Of a stretch of DNA of 64,000 nucleotides, positions 32,001 through 39,276 are shown in pieces. Numbering within the stretch: position 1 is the stretch's first letter; each line of letters opens with the position of its first letter. The DNA is from Patiria miniata (taxonomy: Eukaryota > Echinodermata > Asteroidea > Valvatida > Asterinidae). A model generated the notes under the pieces. That model saw only the letters and a list, made by a program, of their open reading frames with translations. It made no database searches and was not told the origin of the DNA. The translations under genes were made by a program, and so were the position numbers. The stretch is taken from contig NW_024037057.1 in NCBI RefSeq assembly GCF_015706575.1, forward strand, positions 2,809,501 through 2,873,500, given 5' to 3'.

Positions 32001-35000
32001 TCTGTAAAATAGTGCCTTGCTGTCTTATTGACAAAAGACAAATTTCACAAATGTGACCTGTTCTGTCAAAATCAGACTTTTCTGGGCATAAGGTCAAAAA
32101 TGAGATTTTTGCATATTGTTAAAATATGTTCTGTTTCCTTTTAATAGGTGGTTAAATTTTTGAAACCGGTCATTCTTGCGCAAAGTTATGCTATTTTGAA
32201 GTTCATTGGGTCGAAAAGTAGAAAACAGAGAAAATGGACACGAACGTCACAAAAAAGACATTTCTTTAACTGATATACCTTAACAAATCATCAAAAATAC
32301 TATAATTAGAGATCAAATTAGGGTTTCAAACTTTTATAGTATATTTTAGACATGCTCAAGATTACAAATATGCAAAAAGTAGAAAATGGAAAAAAATCAC
32401 CCCCACAGCATTTTTTGGCCCTATCTCAATTTCAACCTCTGCCCAGAAGCGTCTGCTTTTGACAGAACAGGTCACAAATCTCCCCAAACTAAATTTGTCT
32501 CTTTCTGAAAACAGCACAGGAAAATATAGTTGACTTGCTATACTTGATGTTGCAGTATGCATTGCCCCTTACTACATGTCCCTTAACTATAATTTATCGG
32601 CCTCCCATTCCGTGATCTCCGGTGCCTGGTTGAATAATCGTCGTCAGGAATATTTCATGTCGGTCGCACATCCCGTGCAGGGTGTTGGAGGGGTGTGAAG
32701 CCAGTCCCGAGAAATGGTGGATCATATTCCAGCCAAGATGACTTGCAGAGTGCACATTTGGCTAGCGAGATCATTGATCACGACTAGAAAACGAGACTTG
32801 ATATTAAAACTCCAAGCTCAAGGAAAGCATAATTAGAGTAGGTTTTTTTCTTTTTTCGTCTCGTCTTTCATGACTGCGTGACTGTCACAGAAATGCCTTC
32901 CAGGTCATCATTAATTCATAGTTAATCATAATTCAAGGATCATTGCATTCACCAAGAATTTAAAAGGAAATAGTAATGTTGCTGTACAGAAAGCATAATA
33001 ATGTGACTGATTTTATTCCTCGTCTACTTTAAAGGTATAGTCCATCATTTGTAATTTGTGCATTTTGTTCGTTTGAAGCAACAAAAGTGCTCACTATTTG
33101 AAGAAGGATGCTGAACAACCAATCTGATGAAGTTTCAGCTTAGCTTCAGCTGCATTTTTCGAGAAAAACAACATTCTAGGGTCTTGATTTCATATCAAAA
33201 GTTGCTGAATCATATTTTGAATTGGGCCTGAATTCATCGTCCGAGACACGTTCTCAGTAGCTGATTGCAGGTACGCGATGTCGCGCACTGATCCGACAAA
33301 TTATAGCAACCGGGCGCGCGTGTGTGTCGTGCCAATGCTTGTGCGCGCTTTGCCGAATAACAAAACAAACTACTAATTTGAATTTCCTAAGGTGCTTCTT
33401 AACCCTAACTCCCTAGGGGGTGTGCAAAATCATATTAAAATTGGAGGATTTAGGACTGTAAGGGCTATGAAGCACCGTTGGAAAGGCCTTCTTTCGTTGA
33501 TTTCTTCAAAATGACAGCTTGCCAGAAAGAATAATTTCACAGGGAGTTTAGTCCCCTTACTATATCTTTCAACCAAGTATGTTTTTCAACAATAATTACG
33601 CCAGTTACTTTTTGGATAGCTGCAAATGATGGACTCTGGCTTTAATACAATAGAAATCTTAGGAGGCAAATTTTTTTTCCCGCAATTTTATGGATTTTTT
33701 GGCCTAAATAATTGAGAGCAAACGTTTTAGAAGTTCACAGATCAGACAAGCAATAAATTAACTACATGGATTAAATTGTACCAACTATGTAAATTAATTA
33801 TAAAGTTTGCGGGTAACACCATGTGGAAAGATACGGTATCTCTTCTTGGAAGAAGTGTAGTTCTGAAAAGAACCGGTTGGTTGAGTGTAGAACTCGACGT
33901 TTCGCACAGTGGGCTCTGTCCGTCCTCAGGAGGGTGAGTCTATGTAATTGTAGCAAAGGCTATCACAGTTTCCCAGGGTCATAGAAAGTGTTTAAAAGAA
34001 AATATGAACCCATTGAGTACAACTTGTTTTCAATATATTGGCTTTTGCCCATTGCTGACGTTTTATAAACACTGTATACTCAGCATTGTCACGAGTGATT
34101 GTAAGAAAAAAATCACTCGGGTGGCACTCAAACCCACGACTTGCTCACCATTGCAGATGTCTTACCACTCGAACACCGAGCTTGCCAGGGTCGGCTGGCT
34201 GGTTCGAATCTGATATAGCAGTGGGTACTGCAACCAATTTCATCTTGTGAATTTCATCTTTTGAATAAAAATTCTTTTGTTTTTCTATTTTCAGATACCT
34301 ATACAACCAACTGGCCGAGTTCAAGCAGAACCCGGACAACACCATCCTAAGCGAGACCGGCTCCTTAGGTCGGTTCCGGGTCAAGCAGGGCGTGACCTTT
34401 CACCTCTACATCAGCACGGCACCCTGCGGGGACGGGGCCCAGTTCTCCCGGACGGACGCCGGGGAGAACGCCGAGGGGCCCGAGGGGTTAGAGTTCACCG
34501 GGCATGCTCAGCACCTGCCCACCTTCGGGAAGAACATTCAGGGCCTTCTGAGAACCAAAATGGAGTATGGTAGGTTCTTGAGGGTCGCAAGGGAAGAAAT
34601 TTTTGATCAAGGGTGGACTGGATTTACGGTACAAGGTTTTTTTGTTATGGTCGACAATGTGCTCAACCCCCCCCCCCCCCCCCCAATTTGACCAAGGATA
34701 ATTCGTTCATGTCTTTACTTGAATAGAGCCCAAATTTCCACTCCTCAGTTCAACATCACCAGACTGATATTCCAGAGTTCCAAACCAGTCTGACAGATGG
34801 ATGTGAGATGATAATGTAATACTACTTTATGTACCATGCGAAGGAATTTGATACTGCAACTGACAGATACTGTGACCTTGATCTATCGTCCTTCAAAAGC
34901 TAATTGTAGCTGATTACAATTTATGTACCTGTACATATTGTCCAAGCACTGTTTGTGTCTTGCATGTATTTTATTGTGTGCCATTGCAATCATGCAATCA

Positions 35001-38000
35001 AGACAAAGCCGGTGTCCAAATGGTTTTTTTTTTTGGGGGGGGGGGGGTTTGCGGAGGGTGACTTACCAAGAATCTCATCAGTGTAATCAAATTTATTCCA
35101 GTAGGGCAGCCTCTGAATTACCCAAATTGTTAATTGCGACTGTCGATTGGAAGTTTTACACCCTGCAGTGGAGAATTCTTAACAGGTCTATCTCAGTCAC
35201 ACAAAAGTCGGGTGGTATGGGTGGCTTGTGCGTAAAGCGCTCGCCTCTCACCAAGGTGACTACGGTTCGAATCCTGGCCGCGGATCGCATGTGAGTAGAG
35301 TTGTGCGTTGGTTCTCTCCTGTGCCACAAGGGGTTTTCTCCGGGCCCTCCAGTTTTCCTCCCTCCTGAAAAATCAAACACTTTCGATCTCAGGCTGTGCT
35401 CCGTGGTCATATATGGGTCGATGTGGCCGGCAGCCATAGGCGCCTTTACGTGCCAGCGGCTCGACCACGTTGTAGCCGCGTCCTTCGCAATTCAGCATAC
35501 CAGCTGCGAGTAAGGATGATTAGCCTCCCAAATTATTATTATTATTATTATTCAATTCGTTATTGGCTCATTTCTTCTTTATGTTCCTTGCCTTTTTCCC
35601 CTTTCCAGGTGAAGGCACGATTCCTGTTGATTCCAGCCACCCGGTCCAGACCTGGGACGGCATCATCCGCGGCGAGCGGCTCCGCACCATGTCCTGCAGT
35701 GACAAGGTCGCGCGCTGGAATATACTGGGCCTCCAGGGGGCGCTCTTGAGCCACTTCGTCGAGCCCATATACCTCAATTCTTTAACACTAGGTGAATAAA
35801 AATCTGGTTAGGGGGGTGGGTTTCACCGATAATTAGGGGATTCACCATTACCAGGTATATGAAACTGCACTCCACCACAATATTATTTCCATTCATAAAT
35901 ACTTTTTGGTCAACGACTTGGAAAAAAAGTCGAAAATTGACAAAACTTGAACAATTTTTCTCAATGTTTGGCCACTTCTGGGGTGCGCGTCCGCACATGT
36001 GTGGTTTGGTCAACATCTCATTCTCCTTATATGGAGATCATATTGGTGGTCAAGCACCCGGTTGCACCGTGCACATGTGGCGCGGATCGGAGTGCAGATT
36101 CTCCCAACTGGTTTTAAACATCGCTGACGGGTGTTTAAAAGGTGGTCTAATACCTCCCACATGACGGGGTCTCGACTAAGTGGAATTTGTAAACTGTCCC
36201 AGGTGTGAATGAATTTTGGATAAAAACATGATTGTCTACATGGTGAAACACCGGCATTGAATGTTCCCAGCTTTTTTAAATGCCTTATTTCTTTCATTAA
36301 TTAATTAATTAATTAATGATGTATGCTATCAGACATCCAGCAGTGTATGAAATGTCAAATGAATTTTATTCTGGAACTTATGTTTTGCAACTTGCTATGT
36401 TGTGCATATGTTATCTCATGCATGGGACCGGGCCATTGAAGACATTCCTAGCCGTCTATCACGTGACCAGCCCACTGGCTCATCAGTTGCCTGACGAAAT
36501 CTGCTGGTTTCGGACGCAACGCCGCAAGTTGGAAAAACTAAAGTTCCAAAACCAAGATTCATTTGATGTATCGCCTTATCATATCCCTCGTTTGTTCCCC
36601 TCTACCCCTTTCCCGCAGGTTCCCTCTACCATCACGGCCACCTCTCCCGTGCCGTCTGCTGTCGCCTCAGCCACTCCGTTGACACCCAGGAACTGACCAC
36701 CGCCCTGCCCACACCTTACAGCGTCCACCACCCCCAACTGGGCTGCGTCACGGCGTTTGACCCTCCTAGGGGTACGGAGAAGACCAAGGCCCTCAGCATC
36801 AACTGGTTCCTGGAGTGTGGCGGGCCGGAGGTCACGGATGGGACGAAAGGAAGGTAAGGCCAAAAAAAAAAAGTCTCCGGTTTCTGGTATGGAGCTTGCC
36901 CAAAAAGTGGTGCGGCGACGAGGCTTTTTTTTTTTACCTGATTTTTTTGCTTCAAATGTCGGCTGATGACTGCAAATGGTGCCCGACTAAACTTAGTGCA
37001 AATATATGGGAGTCCAGAGAGGCCACATAAAGCTTATTCTCGACCATAACCCAATCTAAAAACATGTTAAACTTGTGCAGTAGCAGGATTCCAGTCAAAC
37101 CAGTAAGTTTGGCGGTTTTGAGACATCATCTTTCGTTGAAAAAAGAACTTTTTCATTTTGCCGAAGCGCATGGCTACGGCGACGCGCGCGCATACCAGAA
37201 ACCGGAGACTTTTTTTTTGGGCCTAATGATGGAGACCTGATGTCTTTCATGTAGGACAAGCTCTTGAAGTTGTAGTAAAATGTTTATATAACAAACACCA
37301 CTATAGCAAAAATTTGGGATCCACAAATGATTGTGTGGTATACAGGGTGGCCCCCCCCCCCCCAAAAAATTACACTTTTTCAGACGCAAATTTCTCAAAA
37401 TTGGGGAGACATATTGAAATATTCCTAAACTACGAGGTCTTGGTGGCATTATGGTGAAAATGGCATTGAAATAAAGCCTAAATTAAGAAATGACGGCCAT
37501 GTACATACAAATGTCTTCATGCGTGTATGAAATACATGTGTGGTCATCGTTATGGCAGTTCTTTGTGCACGCAGTGCTATTGTTTTGACCAAGTTTCATA
37601 GACTTGCATGTGGACAAACTGGTTTTTGAATATCCAATAGCTATCCCTAACAGTCCTGAATCCTCCAATTTCAATACGATTTGCATACCCCCTAGGGAGT
37701 TAAGGTTAACAGCGGCCATCTCTCCAATCCGGTCATTATCACGCAGTGAAGACTGGCTCCTCGCACTGTTATTCCCTAAATAATAATGTGTTGCTTATAT
37801 AGTGCTTTATACCAAAGGTCTCAAAAGCGCTTCACAATTATTACCCCTGTTCATCAGGCCATGAGACCAGTTTTTGCAGCAGCTCGAGATCAGCGCATTC
37901 TGGTCTCTACCCTCACAGGTACCCATTTATACTCCCGGGTGGAGAGAGGCAATTGCAGTAAAGTGTCTTGCCCAAGAACACAAGCACCTTGTTCCCAGTC

Positions 38001-38639
38001 AGGGTTCAAACCCACGTACCACGTATGGCACATGAGTCGAACACCGTAACCATTGGACCACAACGCTCCACAACCTATGCAGGTACCCATTTATACTCCT
38101 GGGTGGAGAGAGGCAATTGTAGTAAAGTGTCTTGCCCAAGAACACAAGCACCATGTTCCCAGTCGGGGTTCAAACCCACGTACCACGTATGGCACATGAG
38201 TCAAACACCGTATAAACCATTGGACCACAACGTTCCACAACCTATGCAGTTTTATAAGGTCAGGCGTGCATTTTTGGTGGTCACAATCTATAACTGGTTC
38301 AGTTGTTGGCCATTGGTTGAGCAAAAGAAGTTACTCAAATGCTAAGCGTATGACAAACGACCAAACTTGTTATCGGATAATGATATCCCCATTTGCTCCC
38401 ATAGGGTCCAAGGGGTGGTCCCCTCTCAACTATGCAAATCAACCCTCTTCTCCGAGTTCCATCGGATCGCCCAGCTGTACGGCCGCGAGGACCTCGTACA
38501 GGCGCGCACCTACCACGAGGCCAAAGGCTCCGCCAAGGAATTTGAGGCTGCCAAGGGGTTCATGAAGGAAGCGTTCAAGAAGGGAGGCTACGGGGTGTGG
38601 ATCGAGAAACCTGTAGAAGAGGAGCTGTTCTCGTTGTGA
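17974..38639 (+). CDS. ADAR: dsRNA-specific adenosine deaminase with three Z-alpha domains (whole gene, 8 coding exons)
   Basis: Deaminates adenosine to inosine in double-stranded RNA. Exons join as 17974-20017, 21521-21677, 22617-22788, 27581-27674, 34295-34569, 35609-35791, 36619-36853 and 38405-38639, each with GT-AG borders and compatible phases. The product is ~1131 residues if one base is restored in exon 1. Order: Z-alpha 1 (~5-66), Z-alpha 2 (~265-328), Z-alpha 3 (~496-563), dsRBD (~650-730), deaminase (~735-1131) with H812-A-E814, C867 and C944 as catalytic and zinc residues. Human ADAR1 p150 has two Z domains and three dsRBDs, so this layout differs. The chosen start, ATG at 17974 (context GCCAAGATGG), follows a splice acceptor at 17954-17955, so upstream exons, probably untranslated, are expected. 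ADAR1-type assignment is firm from the Z and deaminase domains; vertebrate-style isoforms cannot be inferred. Confidence 0.95.
20018..21148. other. ADAR intron 1, upstream part
   Basis: Starts GTAAGG. Apart from scattered ACATGTA strings I see nothing identifiable. The distal part of the intron is occupied by the SINE/hairpin composite at 21161-21497. Confidence 0.6.
21161..21497 (-). mobile_element. tRNA-Ser-like SINE plus hairpin composite, inserted 23 bp before an ADAR exon
   Basis: A 12 bp direct repeat AACTTGCCATTT flanks it (21149-21160 and 21498-21509). On the minus strand it contains a tRNA-like head with A box TGGTCGAGTGG, B box GGTTCGAGTCC, an anticodon loop like tRNA-Ser (CTAGAAA) and a partial acceptor stem CTCGG/CCGAG (about 21246-21317). 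Its right part is a near-perfect hairpin: arms 21378-21427 and 21450-21497, with GGAATTTTGCGTCGGGGTGA paired to its complement. A related SINE lies at 34036-34262. Confidence 0.7.
21521..21677 (+). CDS. ADAR exon 2: end of dsRBD
   Basis: The acceptor TTGTTTTGGCCAG and donor GAAACG|GTCAGT enclose residues 682-734. This completes the dsRBD begun in exon 1 ([11 protein letters not shown]...GPPHNPR then [14 protein letters not shown]). The C-terminal helix has the conserved Lys-Lys and Ala-Ala pattern ([17 protein letters not shown]), which contacts the dsRNA phosphates in this family. Only one dsRBD is present in the gene. The polypyrimidine tract partly consists of the right flank duplicate of the adjoining insertion. 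Confidence 0.93.
22128..22520 (+). repeat. Tandem duplication of ~200 bp (family R relative) in ADAR intron 2
   Basis: Two units about 195-201 bp apart share TTTTGTACATGTTTTCCAAT, CGAGGACGTCCTC and GGTAGATTGAATTTGTGCAC (22270 and 22471). The CCCATTGG / TTTGTACACGTTTTCC part resembles family R at 4220 and 29490. Confidence 0.75.
22617..22788 (+). CDS. ADAR exon 3: start of deaminase domain
   Basis: The acceptor TTTGTTTTTGCCACAG and donor ACAG|GTGGGA enclose residues 735 to part of 792. The sequence [15 protein letters not shown] and [13 protein letters not shown] matches the N-terminal part of the ADAR deaminase domain (human FHDQIAMLSHRCFN and GRKILAAIIMKK). The exon ends in VISLGTG, just before the catalytic HAE exon. 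Confidence 0.95.
22827..23230 (+). mobile_element. Possible mariner-like end in ADAR intron 3
   Basis: TA followed by CAGGGTGACCCCAAAAAATG resembles the ends of Tc1/mariner-like elements (compare 10598 and 37333). I cannot find the matching inverted end, so the right border is approximate. Confidence 0.35.
23676..23725. repeat. TTC/TTTC polypyrimidine tract
   Basis: A run of TTC and TTTTC units in ADAR intron 3. Frames drawn across it are compositional artefacts. Confidence 0.8.
24023..24270 (+). repeat. Family P MITE, internally deleted copy 7
   Basis: TTAAAGGGAAGATACAACAT start, the TCCTGCAAAATCGTGGCTCC segment and a damaged palindrome (GGTCAGCCGACC), then a jump to a short terminal part (ACAGCAAAAGTAAATGTTGC). 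About half the usual length. Lies in ADAR intron 3. Confidence 0.65.
24271..26030. other. ADAR intron 3, middle part
   Basis: No exon or RNA gene seen. A short (CA)n tract lies at about 25036-25056. The remainder is unique-looking AT-rich intron. Confidence 0.5.
26034..26124. repeat. Short inverted repeat
   Basis: AAGTCGTTAGATATGTCG at 26034 is mirrored by CGACTATCTAACGACTT near 26107, with a ~55 bp loop. In ADAR intron 3. Confidence 0.5.
26579..26744 (+). repeat. Long (TTCTTTTT)n polypyrimidine tract
   Basis: About 165 bp of almost pure C/T made of TTC and TTTTTTC units on the transcribed-sense strand of ADAR intron 3. Homopurine-homopyrimidine mirror-like tracts of this kind can form triplex DNA in principle. 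Frames in both directions across it are artefacts. Confidence 0.9.
27581..27674 (+). CDS. ADAR exon 4: HAE active-site exon
   Basis: The acceptor GGTGATTTCCAG and donor CTCAG|GTGAGT enclose residues 792-823. It encodes [30 protein letters not shown] in two parts, with His812 (27640-27642, first zinc ligand) and Glu814 (proton shuttle) in the H-A-E motif. Human ADAR1 has NRCVKGDSLSLKGETVND then CHAEIISRRGF at this point. Confidence 0.96.
27715..27925 (+). mobile_element. LINE fragment (reverse-transcriptase C-terminal tail)
   Basis: Scattered frames encode a decayed non-LTR retrotransposon tail: an [15 protein letters not shown]-like piece, then [13 protein letters not shown], then [12 protein letters not shown]...PSYFYQL. 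These correspond to the IQNRAxRxI and SLxxRRxxxxLxxFYK signatures at the end of CR1/Jockey-like ORF2. Stops and frame changes are present. It abuts a family Q copy. Confidence 0.5.
27926..28480 (-). repeat. Family Q MITE, copy 2
   Basis: Begins within CAGCTATTCAAAAAGTAACT (the left end is lost or joined to the LINE fragment) and ends TGTACTCTACCTTTAA with TTAA at 28477-28480. Interior matches 9791-10340, including GACATCGCGCAGCTGCAATC. In ADAR intron 4. Confidence 0.65.
28655..28862 (-). repeat. tRNA-derived SINE-like repeat
   Basis: The minus strand has a tRNA-like segment with A-box-like TCTAACGGTAGAGCA and B box GGTTCGAGCCC (28795-28860). It is preceded by the CCATTTAGCACCTGGGTTGA and AAGGGCACAACACGC segments, which resemble the body of the repeat at 37788-38246. 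In ADAR intron 4. Confidence 0.5.
29180..29600. repeat. Family R interspersed repeat
   Basis: Matches both blocks of 4123-4760 (CTATACTCCCGAGGACAATG, then TTGTTCCTCTTCCCTTTTCC and CATTGGTTTTGTACACG). The block order differs between the two loci. Confidence 0.5.
29601..30172. other. ADAR intron 4, no feature recognised
   Basis: No exon or RNA gene. Overlapping 66-101 codon frames on both strands have no motif. Confidence 0.4.
30173..30666. mobile_element. Giant near-perfect palindrome (foldback element) in ADAR intron 4
   Basis: Arms 30173-30404 and 30426-30666 are inverse complements over about 230-240 bp with few differences and a ~21 bp loop. Outer ends TTAAAGAGGTTGTGG and CCACAACCTCTTTAA are bounded by TTAA, again suggesting a TTAA-targeting family. 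Internal matched strings include AACGACTATTGTTTCTGTCA, CCCGAACGTGCAATTTGTGT and ATCGTGACGTAATAAACAGG. In the ADAR pre-mRNA it would fold into a dsRNA hairpin of ~230 bp. Confidence 0.9.
30667..31207. other. ADAR intron 4, no feature recognised
   Basis: Unique-looking intron sequence. No exon or RNA gene supported. Confidence 0.4.
31208..31433 (+). repeat. Tandem duplication of ~110 bp
   Basis: CATAAAATTCGGAATAAGCT begins at 31208 and 31318. Both units continue with TTTAAATTTAATAGTTGCAT and GTAAAATCTGCCAATATTGT. In ADAR intron 4. Confidence 0.85.
31447..31568. repeat. Hairpin MITE (family S), copy 2
   Basis: Arms 31447-31502 and 31519-31568 are inverted (GGCCGGTTTTAAA / TTTAATACCGGCC outside, GGATGCTGATAATTAC inside), closing on AAGCCGAAGGCGAGG. 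Same family as 17635-17757. Confidence 0.75.
31569..33028. other. ADAR intron 4, no feature recognised
   Basis: AT-rich intron. I see no exon, RNA gene or repeat shared with other parts of the window. Confidence 0.4.
33029..33645 (+). repeat. Family Q MITE, copy 3, with extra internal segment
   Basis: TTAA at 33029-33032 and 33642-33645, start AAAGGTATAGTCCATCATTT, end GCAAATGATGGACTCTGGC. Compared with 9791-10340 it carries about 75 additional bases (33393-33470, with AACTCCCTAGGGGGT and ATTGGAGGATT) that also occur inverted at 37640-37715. Confidence 0.7.
33805..33940 (-). repeat. Family V end with hammerhead-like motif
   Basis: AGTTTGCGGGTAACACCATG start matches the ends of the element at 7212-7707. 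On the minus strand CTGAGGA (33923-33929) and GAAAC (33899-33903) bracket a stem GGACAG...CTGTGC, resembling a hammerhead core. In ADAR intron 4. Confidence 0.45.
34036..34262 (-). repeat. tRNA-Ser-like SINE, second copy, just upstream of ADAR exon 5
   Basis: Shares TTTATAAACACTGTATACTC, AAATCACTCGGGTGG and the tRNA-like B box complement (CTCAAACCCACGACTT) with 21161-21350, then GGCTGGCTGGTTCGAATCTG. It ends about 30 bp before the exon acceptor, the same arrangement as at exon 2. Confidence 0.6.
34295..34569 (+). CDS. ADAR exon 5: PCG zinc-ligand exon
   Basis: The acceptor TTTTTCTATTTTCAG and donor TATG|GTAGGT enclose residues 823-915. It encodes [13 protein letters not shown], then [16 protein letters not shown] with Cys867 (34425-34427), the second zinc ligand. 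A variable Gly/Glu-rich loop follows, then LLRTKMEYG, matching human LRTKVENG. Confidence 0.96.
34669..34684. repeat. Poly-C run
   Basis: About 16 C residues just inside ADAR intron 5. One of at least ten C or G runs of ten or more in the window. Confidence 0.9.
35206..35551 (+). repeat. tRNA-derived SINE (family W), copy 2, with ATT tail
   Basis: Head with TGGGTGGCTTGTGCGTAAAG and B box GGTTCGAATCC; body with TTCTCTCCTGTGCCAC, TTTTCTCCGGGCCCTCC and TTTTCCTCCCTCCTG. A long 3' part ends in (ATT)n, typical of SINE tails. In ADAR intron 5. Confidence 0.75.
35609..35791 (+). CDS. ADAR exon 6: SCS zinc-ligand exon
   Basis: The acceptor CCCCTTTCCAG and donor ACTAG|GTGAAT enclose residues 915-976. 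It encodes [18 protein letters not shown], then [17 protein letters not shown] with Cys944, the third zinc ligand, then [17 protein letters not shown]. Very close to human ADAR1 ([20 protein letters not shown]). Confidence 0.96.
35792..36618. other. ADAR intron 6
   Basis: Contains an (ATTA)n tract at about 36297-36317 and a weak family-S-like piece near 36107-36155 (GGTTTTAAACA / TGTTTAAAAGG). No exon. Confidence 0.45.
36619..36853 (+). CDS. ADAR exon 7: deaminase C-terminal region
   Basis: The acceptor CCCTTTCCCGCAG and donor GGAAG|GTAAGG enclose residues 976-1054. It encodes [15 protein letters not shown], then [28 protein letters not shown] and VTDGTKG, parallel to human SQGHLTRAICCRV, NHPKVGRVSIYD, TSVNWCLADG and ILDGTRG. 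The donor directly abuts a MITE: the T of GT is the first base of the TAA target duplication. Confidence 0.95.
36858..37223 (+). mobile_element. Harbinger-like MITE, copy 2, at an ADAR splice donor
   Basis: 366 bp, GGCC-ended inverted repeats with AGTCTCCGGTTTCTGGTATG and its inverse, and a TAA duplication at 36855-36857 and 37224-37226. Insertion is at intron positions +2 to +4, so the intron now begins GTAAGG, with GG supplied by the element. Confidence 0.85.
37333..37715 (+). repeat. Possible mariner-like end and associated repeat, ADAR intron 7
   Basis: TA then CAGGGTGGCC with a C run and AAAAAATTACACTTTTTC resembles family U-type ends. The matching end was not found. 37640-37715 is an inverted match to the extra segment inside the family Q copy at 33393-33470 (AATCCTCCAATTTCAA, CCCCCTAGGGAGTTAA). 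Confidence 0.35.
37788..38246 (+). repeat. Interspersed repeat with an internal 164 bp tandem duplication
   Basis: Begins TGTTGCTTATATAGTGCTTT and TACCAAAGGTCTCAAAAGCG. The part starting AGGTACCCATTTATACTCC is present twice, at 37917 and 38081. Each has AAAGTGTCTTGCCCAAGAAC and ends in a minus-strand tRNA-like segment (CAAACCCACG / ACCATTGGACCACAACG). SINE-like. In ADAR intron 7. Confidence 0.75.
38405..38639 (+). CDS. ADAR exon 8: C-terminal exon and stop
   Basis: The acceptor ATTTGCTCCCATAG precedes residues 1054-1131, with the TGA stop at 38637-38639. It encodes [16 protein letters not shown], then [20 protein letters not shown] and [14 protein letters not shown], matching the human C-terminus (YGEAKKAARDYETAK, MGYGNWISKPQEE). 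All eight coding exons therefore reach a normal C-terminus. Confidence 0.96.
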
Positions 38640-38850
38640 GGCTGAGGTTGTGGCAGTTTTTGAGGTGTGAGGTTTGGAGAAAGAAGGGTGAAGGGGTGGC
38701 TGGGGTGGATCCAGAAATCGGATTGGTGGGGGGGGGGGGGGTTGGCTTTTTAAACATAGGGTATCAAAACATTCAGCTAAACAAGGGGATGCTAAAACCT
38801 GGCTTCCACTTCCTGCAAATGTGATGCAATAAAGCTACATGAGTTGTTTG
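38640..38850 (+). terminator. ADAR 3' UTR with AATAAA polyadenylation signal
   Basis: AATAAA at 38828-38833, 189 bases after the stop, is the first canonical signal in the sense strand. A G run lies at 38728-38739. The cleavage site is presumably within ~30 bases after the signal. Confidence 0.65.
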
Positions 38851-39091
38851 TCGGGAATTTTCATTTGGAGATACAGGCCAAATAGGGCCACTTCATCACA
38901 TCACTTCATCACATCTCTTGGTGTTCCCACTTCCATAATTTTTGAACTACAGATGGTGTCAGCATGCAGTTTTCACAGCAGTAATGCTGAGACTGTGCTC
39001 TTTTCAAATCTGTAATAAAAACATTTTGACCGGGGTCGACAAATGACTCATTTAACTTGATCGCATCACAAATGTGAATGGAAAACTGAAC

Positions 39092-39276
39092 CATTGTTGT
39101 AGTCGAGTCCGTCACAAGTCCCCACAAGTGCAAGTCCATCACAAGTCCTTCAGTGTCAGGTCAAGTCACTAGTTATTCAAATGAACCGTTACAAAAGCAT
39201 TCCTTTGTCATTGTTCATCCCGTTACTTGTGACTGGACTTATGAAAGGACTTGTGATGGACGCGACTACAACACTG
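39092..39276. mobile_element. hAT-like MITE (185 bp)
   Basis: Ends CATTGTTGTAGTCGAGTCCG and, inverted, CAGTGTTGTAGTCGCGTCC. An 8 bp near-duplication flanks it: AACTGAAC (39084-39091) and AACTGAAT (39277-39284). An 8 bp target with CA(N)TGTTGTA ends fits hAT. Confidence 0.7.

Noticed and set aside
34669-34684. Poly-C and poly-G runs as regulatory G-quadruplexes
   Set aside because: At least ten such runs occur throughout the window, many in repeats. They are single long homopolymers rather than spaced G tracts and may be partly sequencing-length uncertain.
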